Assembly: GCA_903833215.1 (NCBI GenBank)
Contig: CAILEM010000157.1
Coordinates: 1 to 38,603, forward strand
Direction: 5' to 3'
Source: an uncultured Armatimonadota bacterium
Lineage (GTDB): Bacteria; Armatimonadota; Fimbriimonadia; Fimbriimonadales; Fimbriimonadaceae
Length of the DNA stretch: 38,603 nucleotides
Both the position numbers and the translations under genes were made by a program. Shown piece by piece: positions 21,988-31,149 of the stretch (positions are counted from its first letter, which is position 1; each line of letters opens with the position of its first letter). A model generated the notes under the pieces. It saw only the letters and a list, made by a program, of their open reading frames with translations. It had not been told where the DNA came from and searched no databases.

Positions 21988-24315
21988 ATGCTGTTAGCTA
22001 TGCTCTTGACCACCGCCTTAGCCCAAGACATCCGAGGACCCGTTACACCCCTGGGAAAACCACCGCGCGTCGGACGCCAGTCGGTACAGGCTGCAGAAGT
22101 ACCTGCAGCAATCCAACCGAACGATCGTGGCCCTGGTATTGGCAAATGGATTTGGAAGCCAGGTGCTAGCGCATCTTCCGTCGTTCGATTTCGAAAGACA
22201 CTGACGATCGATGGTTCGCTGAAACTTGCCAGGGCATGGATTACTGCCGATGTGCGATATCGACTCTGGGTCAATGGTCAACTGGCATCGCGCGGTCCGG
22301 CCGACGTCGGGCGCGACTACGATACGGGCGCCTGTGGCCCGTGGTTCGAAGACGCTCGAGACCTGACAAGATTCTTTCACGAGGGTGAGAATCTGGTCGC
22401 GGTTGAGGTTTTCGGCCACCCAGTCGTCTCAAGTGAAGGGACCACGGGCAAGCCAGGGCTCAAAGTCGACTTCAAATTCGGTGACGCAAATGGAGAAATC
22501 CAAACGGCAGGCACCGAGGCATCGTGGAGTTGTGCGGAGGCCAGCGACCTTGATCAGAGTAATGCCAAGAACGGCTTTCGGATCGACCTAACTCAAGAAC
22601 CAGCTGGTTGGCAAACGATCGCGTTTACCGAAGCGGGGTGGTCTGCAAGCCAAGTTATGCATCGCGACCAAGCAAAAACTCTGGTCAGCGAACTCCCCGA
22701 ACCGCTTGAGGCAATTCTCCCTGCCACCGGGTTTACAAGGGTTTCCTCTGGCGTCAAGCCAAACCTCAAAACGGCTGGTGCCCACTTCGAAAACGACGGC
22801 ACGTATACGGTGCAATACGGACATATCCTTTCGGGATATGTCGGGTTACGGGTAAACGGTCACCTTGGCACCCGATTGCTGATCACCCCGAACGAGCATG
22901 ATGCACCCGGCGCAAATCGCAGTGCTGATATTGTTCTACGAGATGGTGAGCAGGTTGTGGACCTGCCCTATATGGACAGCTTCAGCGTCATCAATATCAA
23001 GGCGGTCGGTGTTTCAAAGGCACTCGACATTGGGGACGTCCGTTGTGTCTTCACTTCATTTCCGGTCCGTTATCTCGGTGAATTCTCTTGTAGCCGACCC
23101 GATTTCAACCGAATGTGGGAAGTATGTCGTTGGGTCACGCAAATATGCATGCAGACCCACCACCTCGATTCACCACACCACCAAGAGCCGATCTCCGACG
23201 CTGGCGACTACCTGATCGAATCGCTCAACTCGCTTTACGCCTTTGGCGAGGGCACGTTGGCGCGCCAGGATTTGAAAAAGATTGCACGGACCTTGGAGCA
23301 GCGTAAGTATCAGAGCTTTCATACAAGCTACTCGCTTCTTTGGCTGCGGATGCTTATGCAGTATTACGAGTTCACCGGTGATTCGGCACCCGTCACCGAA
23401 CTCGCACCGCATGTTTTTGCCCTTCTGGACCGGTTCGAAGGCTACATTGGCTCGACCGGCCTTATCTCGGAAGCACCGAACTACATGTTCATGGATTGGG
23501 TGGAGATCGAAGGCTTTGGTGCCCATCACCCGCCTGCTGTCATCGGCCAAGGCTATATGACCGCTTTGTACTATCAAGCCCTTGGTGATGCAATCAAGGT
23601 TGCGGAACAGGTTCACGATTCCACGCGGGTCGCTCGATTCCAAGATCTGAGGTCACGCATCAAGAAGGCATTTGATACTGAACTCTGGTCACCGGAGAAG
23701 GGACTGTATCGCGATGGGAAGGCGTTCCAAACCAAAATCGCACCCAACCAGTGGCTTCCCGCCGACAAGCAGATGGAGACTTTCTCGACCCAAGGAAACA
23801 CCCTTGCCGTTTCGTGCGGCTTGGCATCTCCGGATCGCGCCCGCGAAGTGATGAAATCGGTACTTGGTCGTGCTGACATGAACTGCCAACCCTATTTCAT
23901 GCATTTCGTCTTCGAAGCGATGGCCATTGCTGGGCTCTTTGAGAAAGAAGCCGTAAGGCAAATCGAGCGCTGGCAAATTGTTCCTGACACCCAGTCGTTC
24001 CATGAGATGTGGACAGTGGGAGACTTGAGTCATGCTTGGAACGCAACCCCGATGTTCCAGATGTCGGGTCGCATCCTCGGAGTCCAACCAACCGCACCCG
24101 GCTTTGCCAAGTTCCGAATCGCTCCTCAGCCATGTGGCCTGAAGTGGGCCAAAGGAAAAGTCCCCACACCCCACGGTCCAATATCTGTTTCTTGGGAAGC
24201 CTTGGAATCCGGCTTGAAGTTGAAATTCAACGTACCATCCGGCACTCAAGCGGAGATAAATGGGCGTCCGTTTGGGCCAGGACGCCACACTGTCGACATC
24301 AAGGAGGCCAAATAG
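21988..24315 (+). CDS. Secreted GH78-like alpha-L-rhamnosidase
   Basis: A 775-aa exported glycoside hydrolase with the GH78 layout: signal MLLAMLLTTALA, an N-terminal beta-sandwich (RFRKTLTIDG, ARAWITADVRYRLWVNG), a second beta domain, the six-hairpin (alpha/alpha)6 catalytic domain (about 370-690), and a C-terminal beta-sandwich. The entry to the barrel reads LDSPHHQEPISDAGDYLIES, matching the GH78 acidic motif (Asp...Glu...Asp) that supplies the general acid and substrate contacts; the canonical DCPQRDE has become DSPHHQE. SFHEMWTVGDLSHAWNATPM holds the second conserved Glu/His region. The enzyme would release terminal rhamnose or a related sugar from a sulfated glycan. A strong Shine-Dalgarno for the next gene lies in its last codons. 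Confidence 0.87.
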   Translation: MLLAMLLTTALAQDIRGPVTPLGKPPRVGRQSVQAAEVPAAIQPNDRGPGIGKWIWKPGASASSVVRFRKTLTIDGSLKLARAWITADVRYRLWVNGQLASRGPADVGRDYDTGACGPWFEDARDLTRFFHEGENLVAVEVFGHPVVSSEGTTGKPGLKVDFKFGDANGEIQTAGTEASWSCAEASDLDQSNAKNGFRIDLTQEPAGWQTIAFTEAGWSASQVMHRDQAKTLVSELPEPLEAILPATGFTRVSSGVKPNLKTAGAHFENDGTYTVQYGHILSGYVGLRVNGHLGTRLLITPNEHDAPGANRSADIVLRDGEQVVDLPYMDSFSVINIKAVGVSKALDIGDVRCVFTSFPVRYLGEFSCSRPDFNRMWEVCRWVTQICMQTHHLDSPHHQEPISDAGDYLIESLNSLYAFGEGTLARQDLKKIARTLEQRKYQSFHTSYSLLWLRMLMQYYEFTGDSAPVTELAPHVFALLDRFEGYIGSTGLISEAPNYMFMDWVEIEGFGAHHPPAVIGQGYMTALYYQALGDAIKVAEQVHDSTRVARFQDLRSRIKKAFDTELWSPEKGLYRDGKAFQTKIAPNQWLPADKQMETFSTQGNTLAVSCGLASPDRAREVMKSVLGRADMNCQPYFMHFVFEAMAIAGLFEKEAVRQIERWQIVPDTQSFHEMWTVGDLSHAWNATPMFQMSGRILGVQPTAPGFAKFRIAPQPCGLKWAKGKVPTPHGPISVSWEALESGLKLKFNVPSGTQAEINGRPFGPGRHTVDIKEAK

Positions 24316-24318
24316 TCT

Positions 24319-25635
24319 GTGCTTGCCTCGATGGTGTTCTGTCTCCTCTTGACTCCCAAGAAGCCCAATATCGTGCTGATGCTCATCGATGACATGGGCT
24401 GGCGCGATACGGGCTTTACGGGGAGCGACCTTTATCGAACGCCGAACATCGACCGAATTTCCGCGGCAGGAGCCCGCTTTTCACGTGCCTACAGTGCCCA
24501 CCCCGTCTGTTCACCTACTCGCGCCGCCCTGCTCACGGGTAAGAATCCAGTGCGACTTGGGATTACGGACTGGATTCCGGGCGACCGTCCCGATGACAGA
24601 GTCTTGAATACACCGGAGATTGAAGATCACCTCTCTTTGTCGGAAAACACTCTGGCCAAGGCGCTCAAAAAGGAAGGCTATCGGACCTATCACATCGGAA
24701 AATGGCATCTTGGCGGGAAGGGCTACCTACCCACCGATCAGGGCTTTGACGTCAACATCGGTGGAAGTCATGTCGGCCAACCCGGCTCCTACTTTGCGCC
24801 TTTCGGGAAAGACGTCACCCCGATGCCAGCTGATGTGAAGGCAGGTGAGTTTCTCACCGACCGCTTAACCGATGAAGCGATCAAACTTGTGGATCGCACG
24901 AGCAACAAACCCTTCTTCCTGTACTTTGCCCAGTACGCAGTGCATACACCCATCCAAGCCAAGCAATACGATATTGACGCTTTCACGGACCCGGCGAAGA
25001 AGAGCAAGATCCATAAGAACGCGAAATACGCTGGGCTCATCTCAAACTTGGATCACAACGTGGGGAGATTGATTCGGCACCTCGAAGCCACTGGCAAGAT
25101 GGCCGATACCGTGTTTCTGTTCACCTCCGATAACGGTGGACTGCTTCCTATTACGAATAATTCACCACTCCGGGCTGGCAAAGGCTTTCCTTATGAAGGG
25201 GGTGTGCGCGTCCCCGCTTTCGCCTATTGGCCCGGACATATCGCACCTGGCCAGATCATTCCTGAGCGAGTCATCACGATGGATTTCTCGGCGACGGTAT
25301 TGGATGCCGGAGGTTCTCGGGCGAAGATTCTTGACGGCAGTTCCTTCCTCAGAGCCCTCACCGGCGGAGGTTTCCGCCAAACCCGCCCCTTCGTTTGGCA
25401 CTATCCTCAGTACCACACATCAGGCAACACTCCCTGTAGCGCCATGATCGATGGGGATTGGAAGGTCGTGCACCACTACGAGGACCAGCAAAACGAACTT
25501 TACAACCTGAAACAAGACCCGAACGAAACCACCAACTTAGCGAATCTGGACCCGGTTCGCACCGAGAAACTCTGGAAGAAACTGAAATCTCTGCTCGACT
25601 CGATGGGCGCCAAGTATCCGACAAGACACGCTTAG
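24319..25635 (+). CDS. Second secreted sulfatase (S1 family)
   Basis: A 438-aa sulfatase with formylglycine signature CSPTR (64-68) in HPVCSPTRAALLTG, metal ligands in LMLIDDMGWRD (Asp24, Asp25) and SDNGG, the GKWHLGG lysine block and the late YEGGVRVPAFAYWPG. It clearly differs from the sulfatase at 20494, so the two probably attack different sulfate positions or chain contexts. GTG start 3 nt after the rhamnosidase stop, with AAGGAGG (24301-24307) 11 nt upstream inside that gene. The export signal (MLASMVFCLLLTP) is unusually short, so export is likely but not certain. The stop codon overlaps the stop of the convergent ABC gene. Confidence 0.94.
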   Translation: MLASMVFCLLLTPKKPNIVLMLIDDMGWRDTGFTGSDLYRTPNIDRISAAGARFSRAYSAHPVCSPTRAALLTGKNPVRLGITDWIPGDRPDDRVLNTPEIEDHLSLSENTLAKALKKEGYRTYHIGKWHLGGKGYLPTDQGFDVNIGGSHVGQPGSYFAPFGKDVTPMPADVKAGEFLTDRLTDEAIKLVDRTSNKPFFLYFAQYAVHTPIQAKQYDIDAFTDPAKKSKIHKNAKYAGLISNLDHNVGRLIRHLEATGKMADTVFLFTSDNGGLLPITNNSPLRAGKGFPYEGGVRVPAFAYWPGHIAPGQIIPERVITMDFSATVLDAGGSRAKILDGSSFLRALTGGGFRQTRPFVWHYPQYHTSGNTPCSAMIDGDWKVVHHYEDQQNELYNLKQDPNETTNLANLDPVRTEKLWKKLKSLLDSMGAKYPTRHA

Positions 25636-26333
25636 GACTTCGGTGATGCGGCAACTCGAGGGTGGTCGTCAACGATCTTGCCATCTGTGATCCGAATGAT
25701 GCGATCACATTGGTCGGCGATTCTTTCGTCGTGGGTGACGATCATAAAGGTGGTCTTCAGTTCGTCGTGAACCTCGCGCATCAATTCGAACACGGATTCG
25801 CTGTTGACGCTATCTAGATTTCCGGTCGGCTCGTCAGCGAGGATCAGGGGTTTTCCGCCCATAAGGGCACGGGCGATGGCAACTCGCTGTTGTTGACCGC
25901 CGGAGATCGCGGTGGCAAGCTTGTCCTTTTCGCCAGCCACACCCACTCGTTCCAGTAACCTCATCGCCTCGGTGGTGTCTTCTTTCGTTGGCCGAGTGCG
26001 CGTCGCCGCCTTGGGCATCAACACATTTTCAAGAACGGTGAAGTCAGGTAGGAGGTAGTGAAACTGGAAGACAAACCCGACAAGTTCGCCCCGCAGGCGC
26101 GTGAGTTGGGAATCACTCACCTGGGCGATGTCATGCCCATCCAATAGGTAAGTCCCCGTCGTCGCTCGGTCAAGTGTACCGATGAGGTTGAGGAGTGTCG
26201 ACTTCCCACTGCCCGATTGGCCAACGATAGCGACGAACTCTCCTTTGTCAACCTGCAGATTGACTTCACTCAGGGCCAAGAAGGGCACGACGCCTTCGTA
26301 CTCCTTTCCGACTCCCTTCATGTCTACCAGCAT
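25632..26333 (-). CDS. ABC transporter ATPase (MacB/LolD type)
   Basis: A 233-aa nucleotide-binding subunit. Walker [10 protein letters not shown] (38-46), Q-loop [10 protein letters not shown], signature [15 protein letters not shown], Walker [13 protein letters not shown] and H-loop MIVTHDE are intact. [18 protein letters not shown] and DEPTGNLDS are typical of the LolD/MacB/FtsE group, which powers FtsX-like permeases. It follows the permease by 2 nt, third in the adaptor-permease-ATPase operon. Its last codon overlaps the end of the convergent sulfatase gene by 4 nt. Confidence 0.96.
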   Translation of the reverse strand: MLVDMKGVGKEYEGVVPFLALSEVNLQVDKGEFVAIVGQSGSGKSTLLNLIGTLDRATTGTYLLDGHDIAQVSDSQLTRLRGELVGFVFQFHYLLPDFTVLENVLMPKAATRTRPTKEDTTEAMRLLERVGVAGEKDKLATAISGGQQQRVAIARALMGGKPLILADEPTGNLDSVNSESVFELMREVHDELKTTFMIVTHDERIADQCDRIIRITDGKIVDDHPRVAASPKS

Positions 26334-26335
26334 TG

Positions 26336-27556
26336 TTAACCCAACCTGATGACGTCGACGGGGTTCATCAATGCCGCTCTACGGGCGGGCAGAATTGCCG
26401 CCATCGCCCCGACCCCAGCCGCCACGGCAAAGGCCTCAAAGACGAACCTGAAGTTAAGCTCGATAGGGAGAGCATAACCAGGGCGTAGCGGACTTGTTCC
26501 AGGGATAGAGGCCAGGATCGCAACCATCGTGCCCCCGAATCCGACGCCAGTCAGGGCGCCGCTCACGCCAACCAAGGTTCCAAGCGTTATGAAAATGCCT
26601 TGAAGCCTCCGTGTGCTCGCCCCCATGCTCTTCAGGATGCCTATTTCGCGACTGCGCTGCATGACGCTCACGATGAGAACGCTCGCCACCCCGGTTGCCA
26701 CCAGAATCATCGTAAAGACGCGAATAATCGTCGTCGTCTGACTTTGGGCGCTGAGGCCGCTCAGTAGCTCTTTATTCACGTCTCTCCAACTCTGGACCTT
26801 GAGGCCAGTAACACCTCGCACTTCATCGACAACGTCGTCCAAGGCGAGGGGTTCAGCCACCTTGAGTTCGATTCGACTCACGGCTCCAACCATGTCGTTC
26901 AGCCGCTGACCATTCATCAAAGACACGTAGAAGGACCGTTCGTTGACATTGATGTTGCCCGCATCAAAGATGCCGTTTACTGCAAATACTTGGTCAACTC
27001 CCTTCGAACTCGAGACCTTCAGCTTGTCGCCGACTTTGAGGCCAAGCAACCGGGCAAGTTCGATCCCTATCGCCGCCCCTTGTCCCCCGAGGTCCAAGCG
27101 GCCACTCGACATCACATATCGAAGATCGAATATCTGAGTTCCACGATCCTCCTCAATACCGATAATGGTGATCGGTCGCGTCTGCCCCCCACGAACGGCA
27201 AACCCGGCCCCACTCGCAACCGGGCTTACGGCAGTGACGCCCTTAATAGCATCCAATCGAGGCAAAAGCCCGACATAGCCCTTCAAAGTAACTTCACGCT
27301 CATTGAAGGGCTGAACGGTACTCAGATTGAGCTTCCCGGCAATGGGCAAAATCCGCGCCGATTCTTCCAATGGCTCCACGGTTATTTGGCTGCTGTTCCC
27401 AATCGTGGTATTGATCAGGCCATTCTGCAATCCGAACATGAGCGATGTGATAAACAGGTAGACGGTAACTCCAAAAGCCACACTGATGACAGTAAGCCGC
27501 GTCTGTGAGCCACCACTTTGGAAGTATCGGAACCCAATTTTGATCGCAAAAAGCAT
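26336..27556 (-). CDS. FtsX-like ABC permease (MacB/LolC-E type)
   Basis: A 406-aa inner-membrane protein: one N-terminal helix (LTVISVAFGVTVYLFITSL), a large periplasmic MacB-PCD-like domain (about 45-260), then three C-terminal helices around VFTMILVATGVASVLIVSVM, a helix near 325-350 and FEAFAVAAGVGAMAAILPA, ending in ARRAALMNPVDVIRLG. MQRSREIGILKSMGAS is the coupling helix that contacts the ATPase. Such permeases are mechanotransmitters that move lipoproteins, peptides or drugs from the periplasmic side. Gap to the adaptor gene is 4 nt. Confidence 0.94.
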   Translation of the reverse strand: MLFAIKIGFRYFQSGGSQTRLTVISVAFGVTVYLFITSLMFGLQNGLINTTIGNSSQITVEPLEESARILPIAGKLNLSTVQPFNEREVTLKGYVGLLPRLDAIKGVTAVSPVASGAGFAVRGGQTRPITIIGIEEDRGTQIFDLRYVMSSGRLDLGGQGAAIGIELARLLGLKVGDKLKVSSSKGVDQVFAVNGIFDAGNINVNERSFYVSLMNGQRLNDMVGAVSRIELKVAEPLALDDVVDEVRGVTGLKVQSWRDVNKELLSGLSAQSQTTTIIRVFTMILVATGVASVLIVSVMQRSREIGILKSMGASTRRLQGIFITLGTLVGVSGALTGVGFGGTMVAILASIPGTSPLRPGYALPIELNFRFVFEAFAVAAGVGAMAAILPARRAALMNPVDVIRLG

Positions 27557-27560
27557 ACGG

Positions 27561-29114
27561 TCATTGACCGCCTAAGCTTTTTGCTTTGATCGTCGAGACA
27601 TGGGCTCCTGGCTGGGTGAGGCGTGGGACAAGCACGATTTCTTCACCGGCATCGACTCCATTTAGGATCACGGAGTTGTCTTGATTACCCATCACCCATT
27701 TCACGTCTTTTGCCGTCACCACGCCGTTCTTCACGGTGTAGAGCTGGGGATGATCGTTTGGGTTGAGGATGGAGCGGTGAGGGACGACAACTGCCTGTTT
27801 GTAGCTGCCAACGATGATGTTGACGTCTGCCGTCAGTTCAGGCTTTAGCCGAGAGACGTTACTGAGGAGACGAAGTCGAACTTCCACTGTACCTTTCTGA
27901 AAATTGGCCGAGCTCCCAATGTCGGTAATCTCACCTGGTATTTGAAGGGTCGGAAACGCATCCATGCTGATGGTCGCCTGCTGTCCAACTTTGAGGAATG
28001 AGATGCTCGATTCATCAACATCCAGCTTCACGCGTAGTTGGGTTTCACCCGATAGCGTGAACATCGATGCTCCCGCCGTTACCGTTTGCCCGGGTTCAAC
28101 GAGTCTTTCCGAGATTCGACCATCAAGGGGAGCGCGAATGTGCGTTTTGTCCAATGCCGCCATCGCAGCTTGCTTCAGCGCCAAGCCGGACTGGGATTGG
28201 GCTTCTGCCACTTTTCGACCGGATACGGCTGAGTCTCGCTGGGTTTGGGCTTGGATGACCTGTTGTCGCTCCACATAGCGGTCTGCCAATACTTTTCTTG
28301 CGAACACCAAAGATCGCCAAGCACCATCAACCACTAGGTTAGCTTCTTTGAGTTGTGCGGTCGCCTGCTGAACGTCCTCAACACGCGGAGTTTTGGCGAG
28401 CCTTATCGCCTCCAGGGCCACATCGACATCCAGTTGGGCAGTGTCAAGCGCCGATTGAGAGACGTCTGCGACGGACTCAGCGAGGGCACCTTCGTGAACC
28501 AGGATCTTGTTGCGGTTCAGTTCCTTCTTTCGAAGATCGCGAATACTCACCGCTTGAGCATAGTGCGCCTCTGCTTGCCGTACCTGCTCGACTCGGCTGG
28601 CATTGCGCGTTCGATCGAGATTGGCCGCGAGTTGCGTCACCCGCTGCTTCGCCGTGCGGTACGCCGTCTCTGCTTGGGACACTGCGAGTCGTAAGTCATT
28701 GACACTGGACAGCCCTTCGGTAGCGACGTGCAAACTGCGCTCAGCATTTTGCTTGTTCACATCCTGAACTCCGATCTGCGCTTGAGCCTGAAAAACCTGG
28801 GCTTCAGCCGACTGAATTTGGGCCATCGCGTCGGCGGAATCAAGATCGGCAAGGATCTGCCCTTTTCGTACGCGATCACCGATGTCGACATACACTCGGG
28901 TGACTTTTGCTCCGCTGATTTGGCTGGCAACGGCGGATCGATTAGCGGATTCAAGGACACCGCTCACGGCAAGTGTGGAAGTGACATCTTGCCGGACCGC
29001 AGGTACGACTTCCACCTTGGGCAACTGAATGCTGCGCCAAACCACAAACCCAACCGCACACAGCACAACGCCGACAGAAACGCCAAATGTAGCCTTACTC
29101 ATCCCTTGAGTCAC
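27561..29114 (-). CDS. Periplasmic adaptor (HlyD/MacA-type membrane fusion protein)
   Basis: A 517-aa membrane-fusion protein linking an inner-membrane transporter to an outer-membrane channel. N-terminal anchor (VSVGVVLCAVGFVVWRSI), split lipoyl half-motifs (SGAKVTRVYVDIGDRVRKGQILADLD and IRAPLDGRISERLVEPGQTV), between them an unusually long alpha-hairpin of about 210 residues rich in Ala, Gln and Arg, then beta-barrel and membrane-proximal domains. Start GTG 29114 or ATG 29102; AAGGG directly abuts the ATG, so neither has an ideal ribosome binding site. With the permease and ATPase it forms a MacAB-like tripartite pump; no TolC-type channel gene is in the window. Confidence 0.93.
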   Translation of the reverse strand: MTQGMSKATFGVSVGVVLCAVGFVVWRSIQLPKVEVVPAVRQDVTSTLAVSGVLESANRSAVASQISGAKVTRVYVDIGDRVRKGQILADLDSADAMAQIQSAEAQVFQAQAQIGVQDVNKQNAERSLHVATEGLSSVNDLRLAVSQAETAYRTAKQRVTQLAANLDRTRNASRVEQVRQAEAHYAQAVSIRDLRKKELNRNKILVHEGALAESVADVSQSALDTAQLDVDVALEAIRLAKTPRVEDVQQATAQLKEANLVVDGAWRSLVFARKVLADRYVERQQVIQAQTQRDSAVSGRKVAEAQSQSGLALKQAAMAALDKTHIRAPLDGRISERLVEPGQTVTAGASMFTLSGETQLRVKLDVDESSISFLKVGQQATISMDAFPTLQIPGEITDIGSSANFQKGTVEVRLRLLSNVSRLKPELTADVNIIVGSYKQAVVVPHRSILNPNDHPQLYTVKNGVVTAKDVKWVMGNQDNSVILNGVDAGEEIVLVPRLTQPGAHVSTIKAKSLGGQ

Positions 29115-29266
29115 TCGAAGTCATATCCTACAGCTTGGCGTGATTATCTGGTTGTGATGTGTCTATGAAATAGCTGACAATCATTCCGGCTACAGCGGCA
29201 CACTGCGCGAAACGCCAGAACCGAGGGTTTCATTTGAAAATCGGGGCTAAGAGTAGTTTTTGGGAA

Positions 29267-29296
29267 TTCACTCAACAATCTAAGACTCGCTATAGT
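29267..29296 (+). promoter_or_regulatory. Promoter: TTCACT-18-TATAGT
   Basis: TTCACT (29267-29272) and TATAGT (29291-29296) are 18 nt apart; ATG 29306 lies 9 nt after the -10, so the leader would be absent or only a few bases long. Confidence 0.5.
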
Positions 29297-29305
29297 ATCA
29301 GAACC

Positions 29306-29974
29306 ATGAAATTCATTAGCCGTCTCGTGATCTTGCCCATCGTGCTTGCGATGGGTGCTTCCGTAGCCCAACCATTTTCATCCCGATTCCAAGATGACCT
29401 TGCTTCGCGGAAGTTTCAAGGCAAGTTCCGCGGAGGATGTAAAACGGTGATGCTGAATCTGCCAACCGAGAGCTTCTCATCGGTCACGGACCTTAGAGCT
29501 AAGTTGCTCGTGCCAGACGCTAAAATGCGTTCGAAGTACTCAGACATTCGAAAACCAACGACAGAGCGTAAATCTGAAGAACAGCACCTCGTTAGCGTAA
29601 CCGCAAACCTCTTTGCTTTTAAGTTCGAGGACGGGAATGCCCCTGCAACGGGCGATAACGACTTTCACGTTATCTTGGGTGATGATAAGACCAAGGCGGA
29701 GACACTGCTCAATATTGAGGTAAGCGGCTTGCCCCAAACGGGCGATCCGGGCAGCAAATTCAAGACTATTCGCCAACAATTTCTAAACATTCTCGCCCAG
29801 AACAATCTCAAGGCAAAGGATGCGTTCCAGAAGTTCAAGATACCGGTCAAGGTTCGAATCACAGGCTCTCTGTATTTCGATGCCGACCACGCGGCTGGCC
29901 AAGTCGGACCCGCTGGTCTGCGCCCTACGACCATCTGGGAGATTCATCCGGTCCAGAAGATCGAAGTTCTATAA
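29306..29974 (+). CDS. Secreted protein of unknown function with WEIHPV motif
   Basis: A 222-aa exported protein with signal peptide MKFISRLVILPIVLAMGASVA. The C-terminal region, KVRITGSLYFDADHAAG followed by TTIWEIHPVQKIEV, matches a pattern I know from uncharacterised bacterial proteins and from small OB-like domains that end in W-E-(I/V)-H-P-(V/I). An acidic segment (FKFEDGNAPATGDNDFHVIL) precedes it. A TTG at 29234 opens the frame earlier, but the signal peptide and the promoter at 29267-29296 fix the start at ATG 29306. It stands alone, convergent with the GH43-like gene 19 nt away. Confidence 0.72.
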   Translation: MKFISRLVILPIVLAMGASVAQPFSSRFQDDLASRKFQGKFRGGCKTVMLNLPTESFSSVTDLRAKLLVPDAKMRSKYSDIRKPTTERKSEEQHLVSVTANLFAFKFEDGNAPATGDNDFHVILGDDKTKAETLLNIEVSGLPQTGDPGSKFKTIRQQFLNILAQNNLKAKDAFQKFKIPVKVRITGSLYFDADHAAGQVGPAGLRPTTIWEIHPVQKIEVL

Positions 29975-29993
29975 GCGAGCTGTCACAGGCAAG

Positions 29994-31085
29994 CTACTTG
30001 AGAACAGGAACGGTAAACCAGGTTTCTGGGTGGTCCTTTTCGGATAGGTTAACTTGAATCGGTAGTTTCCAGCAGTAACGTAGTGCAGGGTTGAGGCCAA
30101 CTTGAGTCGGCTCGTAGCCATGGAAGACGAGATAGGGTTTTCCGTCTTCCATCACAAGGTTGGCAAGGCCCGGCGCGAGGACTTGTTTGCCAACATAGTT
30201 GGGCCAATTCACATGCTCAGACTGAAGGAGATAATAGATCTCCTTCCCAGCCTTCTCTTTGGGTGATTCCCACACATTTCTCAGATCGTTTACAAGCACC
30301 TTTTTGTAGGTACCGCCCGCGGTTGGAATGAGATGATCAGAGTAGGCGAAAGCCGTTTTATAGTTCCGTTGCGCGAAATCACCAACGCTATAGAAGATCA
30401 CGAACACGTCTCCAATTGGCACGATGTTGGGCCCTTCGACGATTTGAAGTACGCGTCCGGCGTTACGGTCTTCTGATCGAAAGCCCTCGGGTCTCAGGAG
30501 GACCTGCACGGGTGAGGTGGCGTCAATCATCGATGGATTTTTCATCTTCTGGGCAACGATATTGACGGCCGTTGAACCTTCGTTTAGGCAGTAGACGAGA
30601 TAGAGATTTCCTGCATCTCTAACGAACTTCGTTTCATAGGGTGACTGCCTGCCTTCCGCATATGGGATCAGGACATGAGAGAAAGTCCAAGCGGTTGGGA
30701 CGGCCTTACTCGGGAAATTGCCCGAAGGTCGAAAATAGGCAATCTCGGTTCGGAAATTCCCAAGGTGGAGTGTTGCCACCGCGTGAAAGCTGCCATCACT
30801 TTCTTGGTAAGGATGGAATCCCCAAATGTCTTGGGGAGGTTGGCGGCCAGGAAACTTGAGTTCAAATGGCTCTGCTCGCAGGGAATCTGCATTCAAGTGG
30901 GTTCCTCGAAAGGCAAATCGGTCGGTGCCATAGATGTGCCACTCACCGTGGTGTTGAAACACATAAGGATCCGCCAGCGGCTTTTCGTGGAGCTTCTGCA
31001 ACAACGTTCCTCCGTGCTTGGGACTTTGAATATTGGCCCTCGTCGTTGCGAATACGAGCCATGTACCAACGAGCATCAAAGCCAT
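29994..31085 (-). CDS. Secreted GH43-like five-bladed propeller glycosidase
   Basis: A 363-aa exported protein with signal MALMLVGTWLVFATTRA and a five-bladed propeller like GH43/GH62/GH117 enzymes, which act on arabinose, xylose or galactose linkages. The general-base candidate is Asp39 in LADPYVFQHHGEWHIYGTD; the general acid is Glu217 in QIVEGPNIV, matching the EGP motif. The mid-propeller position usually Asp appears as Glu151 in SPYETKFVRDAGNLYLVY. Repeating G-x-(W/Y)-x-(I/L/V)-(Y/F) strands support the fold. AAGGA stands 4 nt before ATG 31085. The specificity is not readable. Confidence 0.78.
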   Translation of the reverse strand: MALMLVGTWLVFATTRANIQSPKHGGTLLQKLHEKPLADPYVFQHHGEWHIYGTDRFAFRGTHLNADSLRAEPFELKFPGRQPPQDIWGFHPYQESDGSFHAVATLHLGNFRTEIAYFRPSGNFPSKAVPTAWTFSHVLIPYAEGRQSPYETKFVRDAGNLYLVYCLNEGSTAVNIVAQKMKNPSMIDATSPVQVLLRPEGFRSEDRNAGRVLQIVEGPNIVPIGDVFVIFYSVGDFAQRNYKTAFAYSDHLIPTAGGTYKKVLVNDLRNVWESPKEKAGKEIYYLLQSEHVNWPNYVGKQVLAPGLANLVMEDGKPYLVFHGYEPTQVGLNPALRYCWKLPIQVNLSEKDHPETWFTVPVLK

Positions 31086-31149
31086 TATTCCTTAGCCGTA
31101 TGATTCAAGCACGGTGAGGCGCATTTCACTGCGGTCAGCCGCTTCGAGA

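Noticed and set aside
22820-22842. 9-bp hairpin with TTTCG loop inside the rhamnosidase gene
   Set aside because: Encodes normal propeller-free beta-strand residues; no T-run, not near a gene edge, probably chance.
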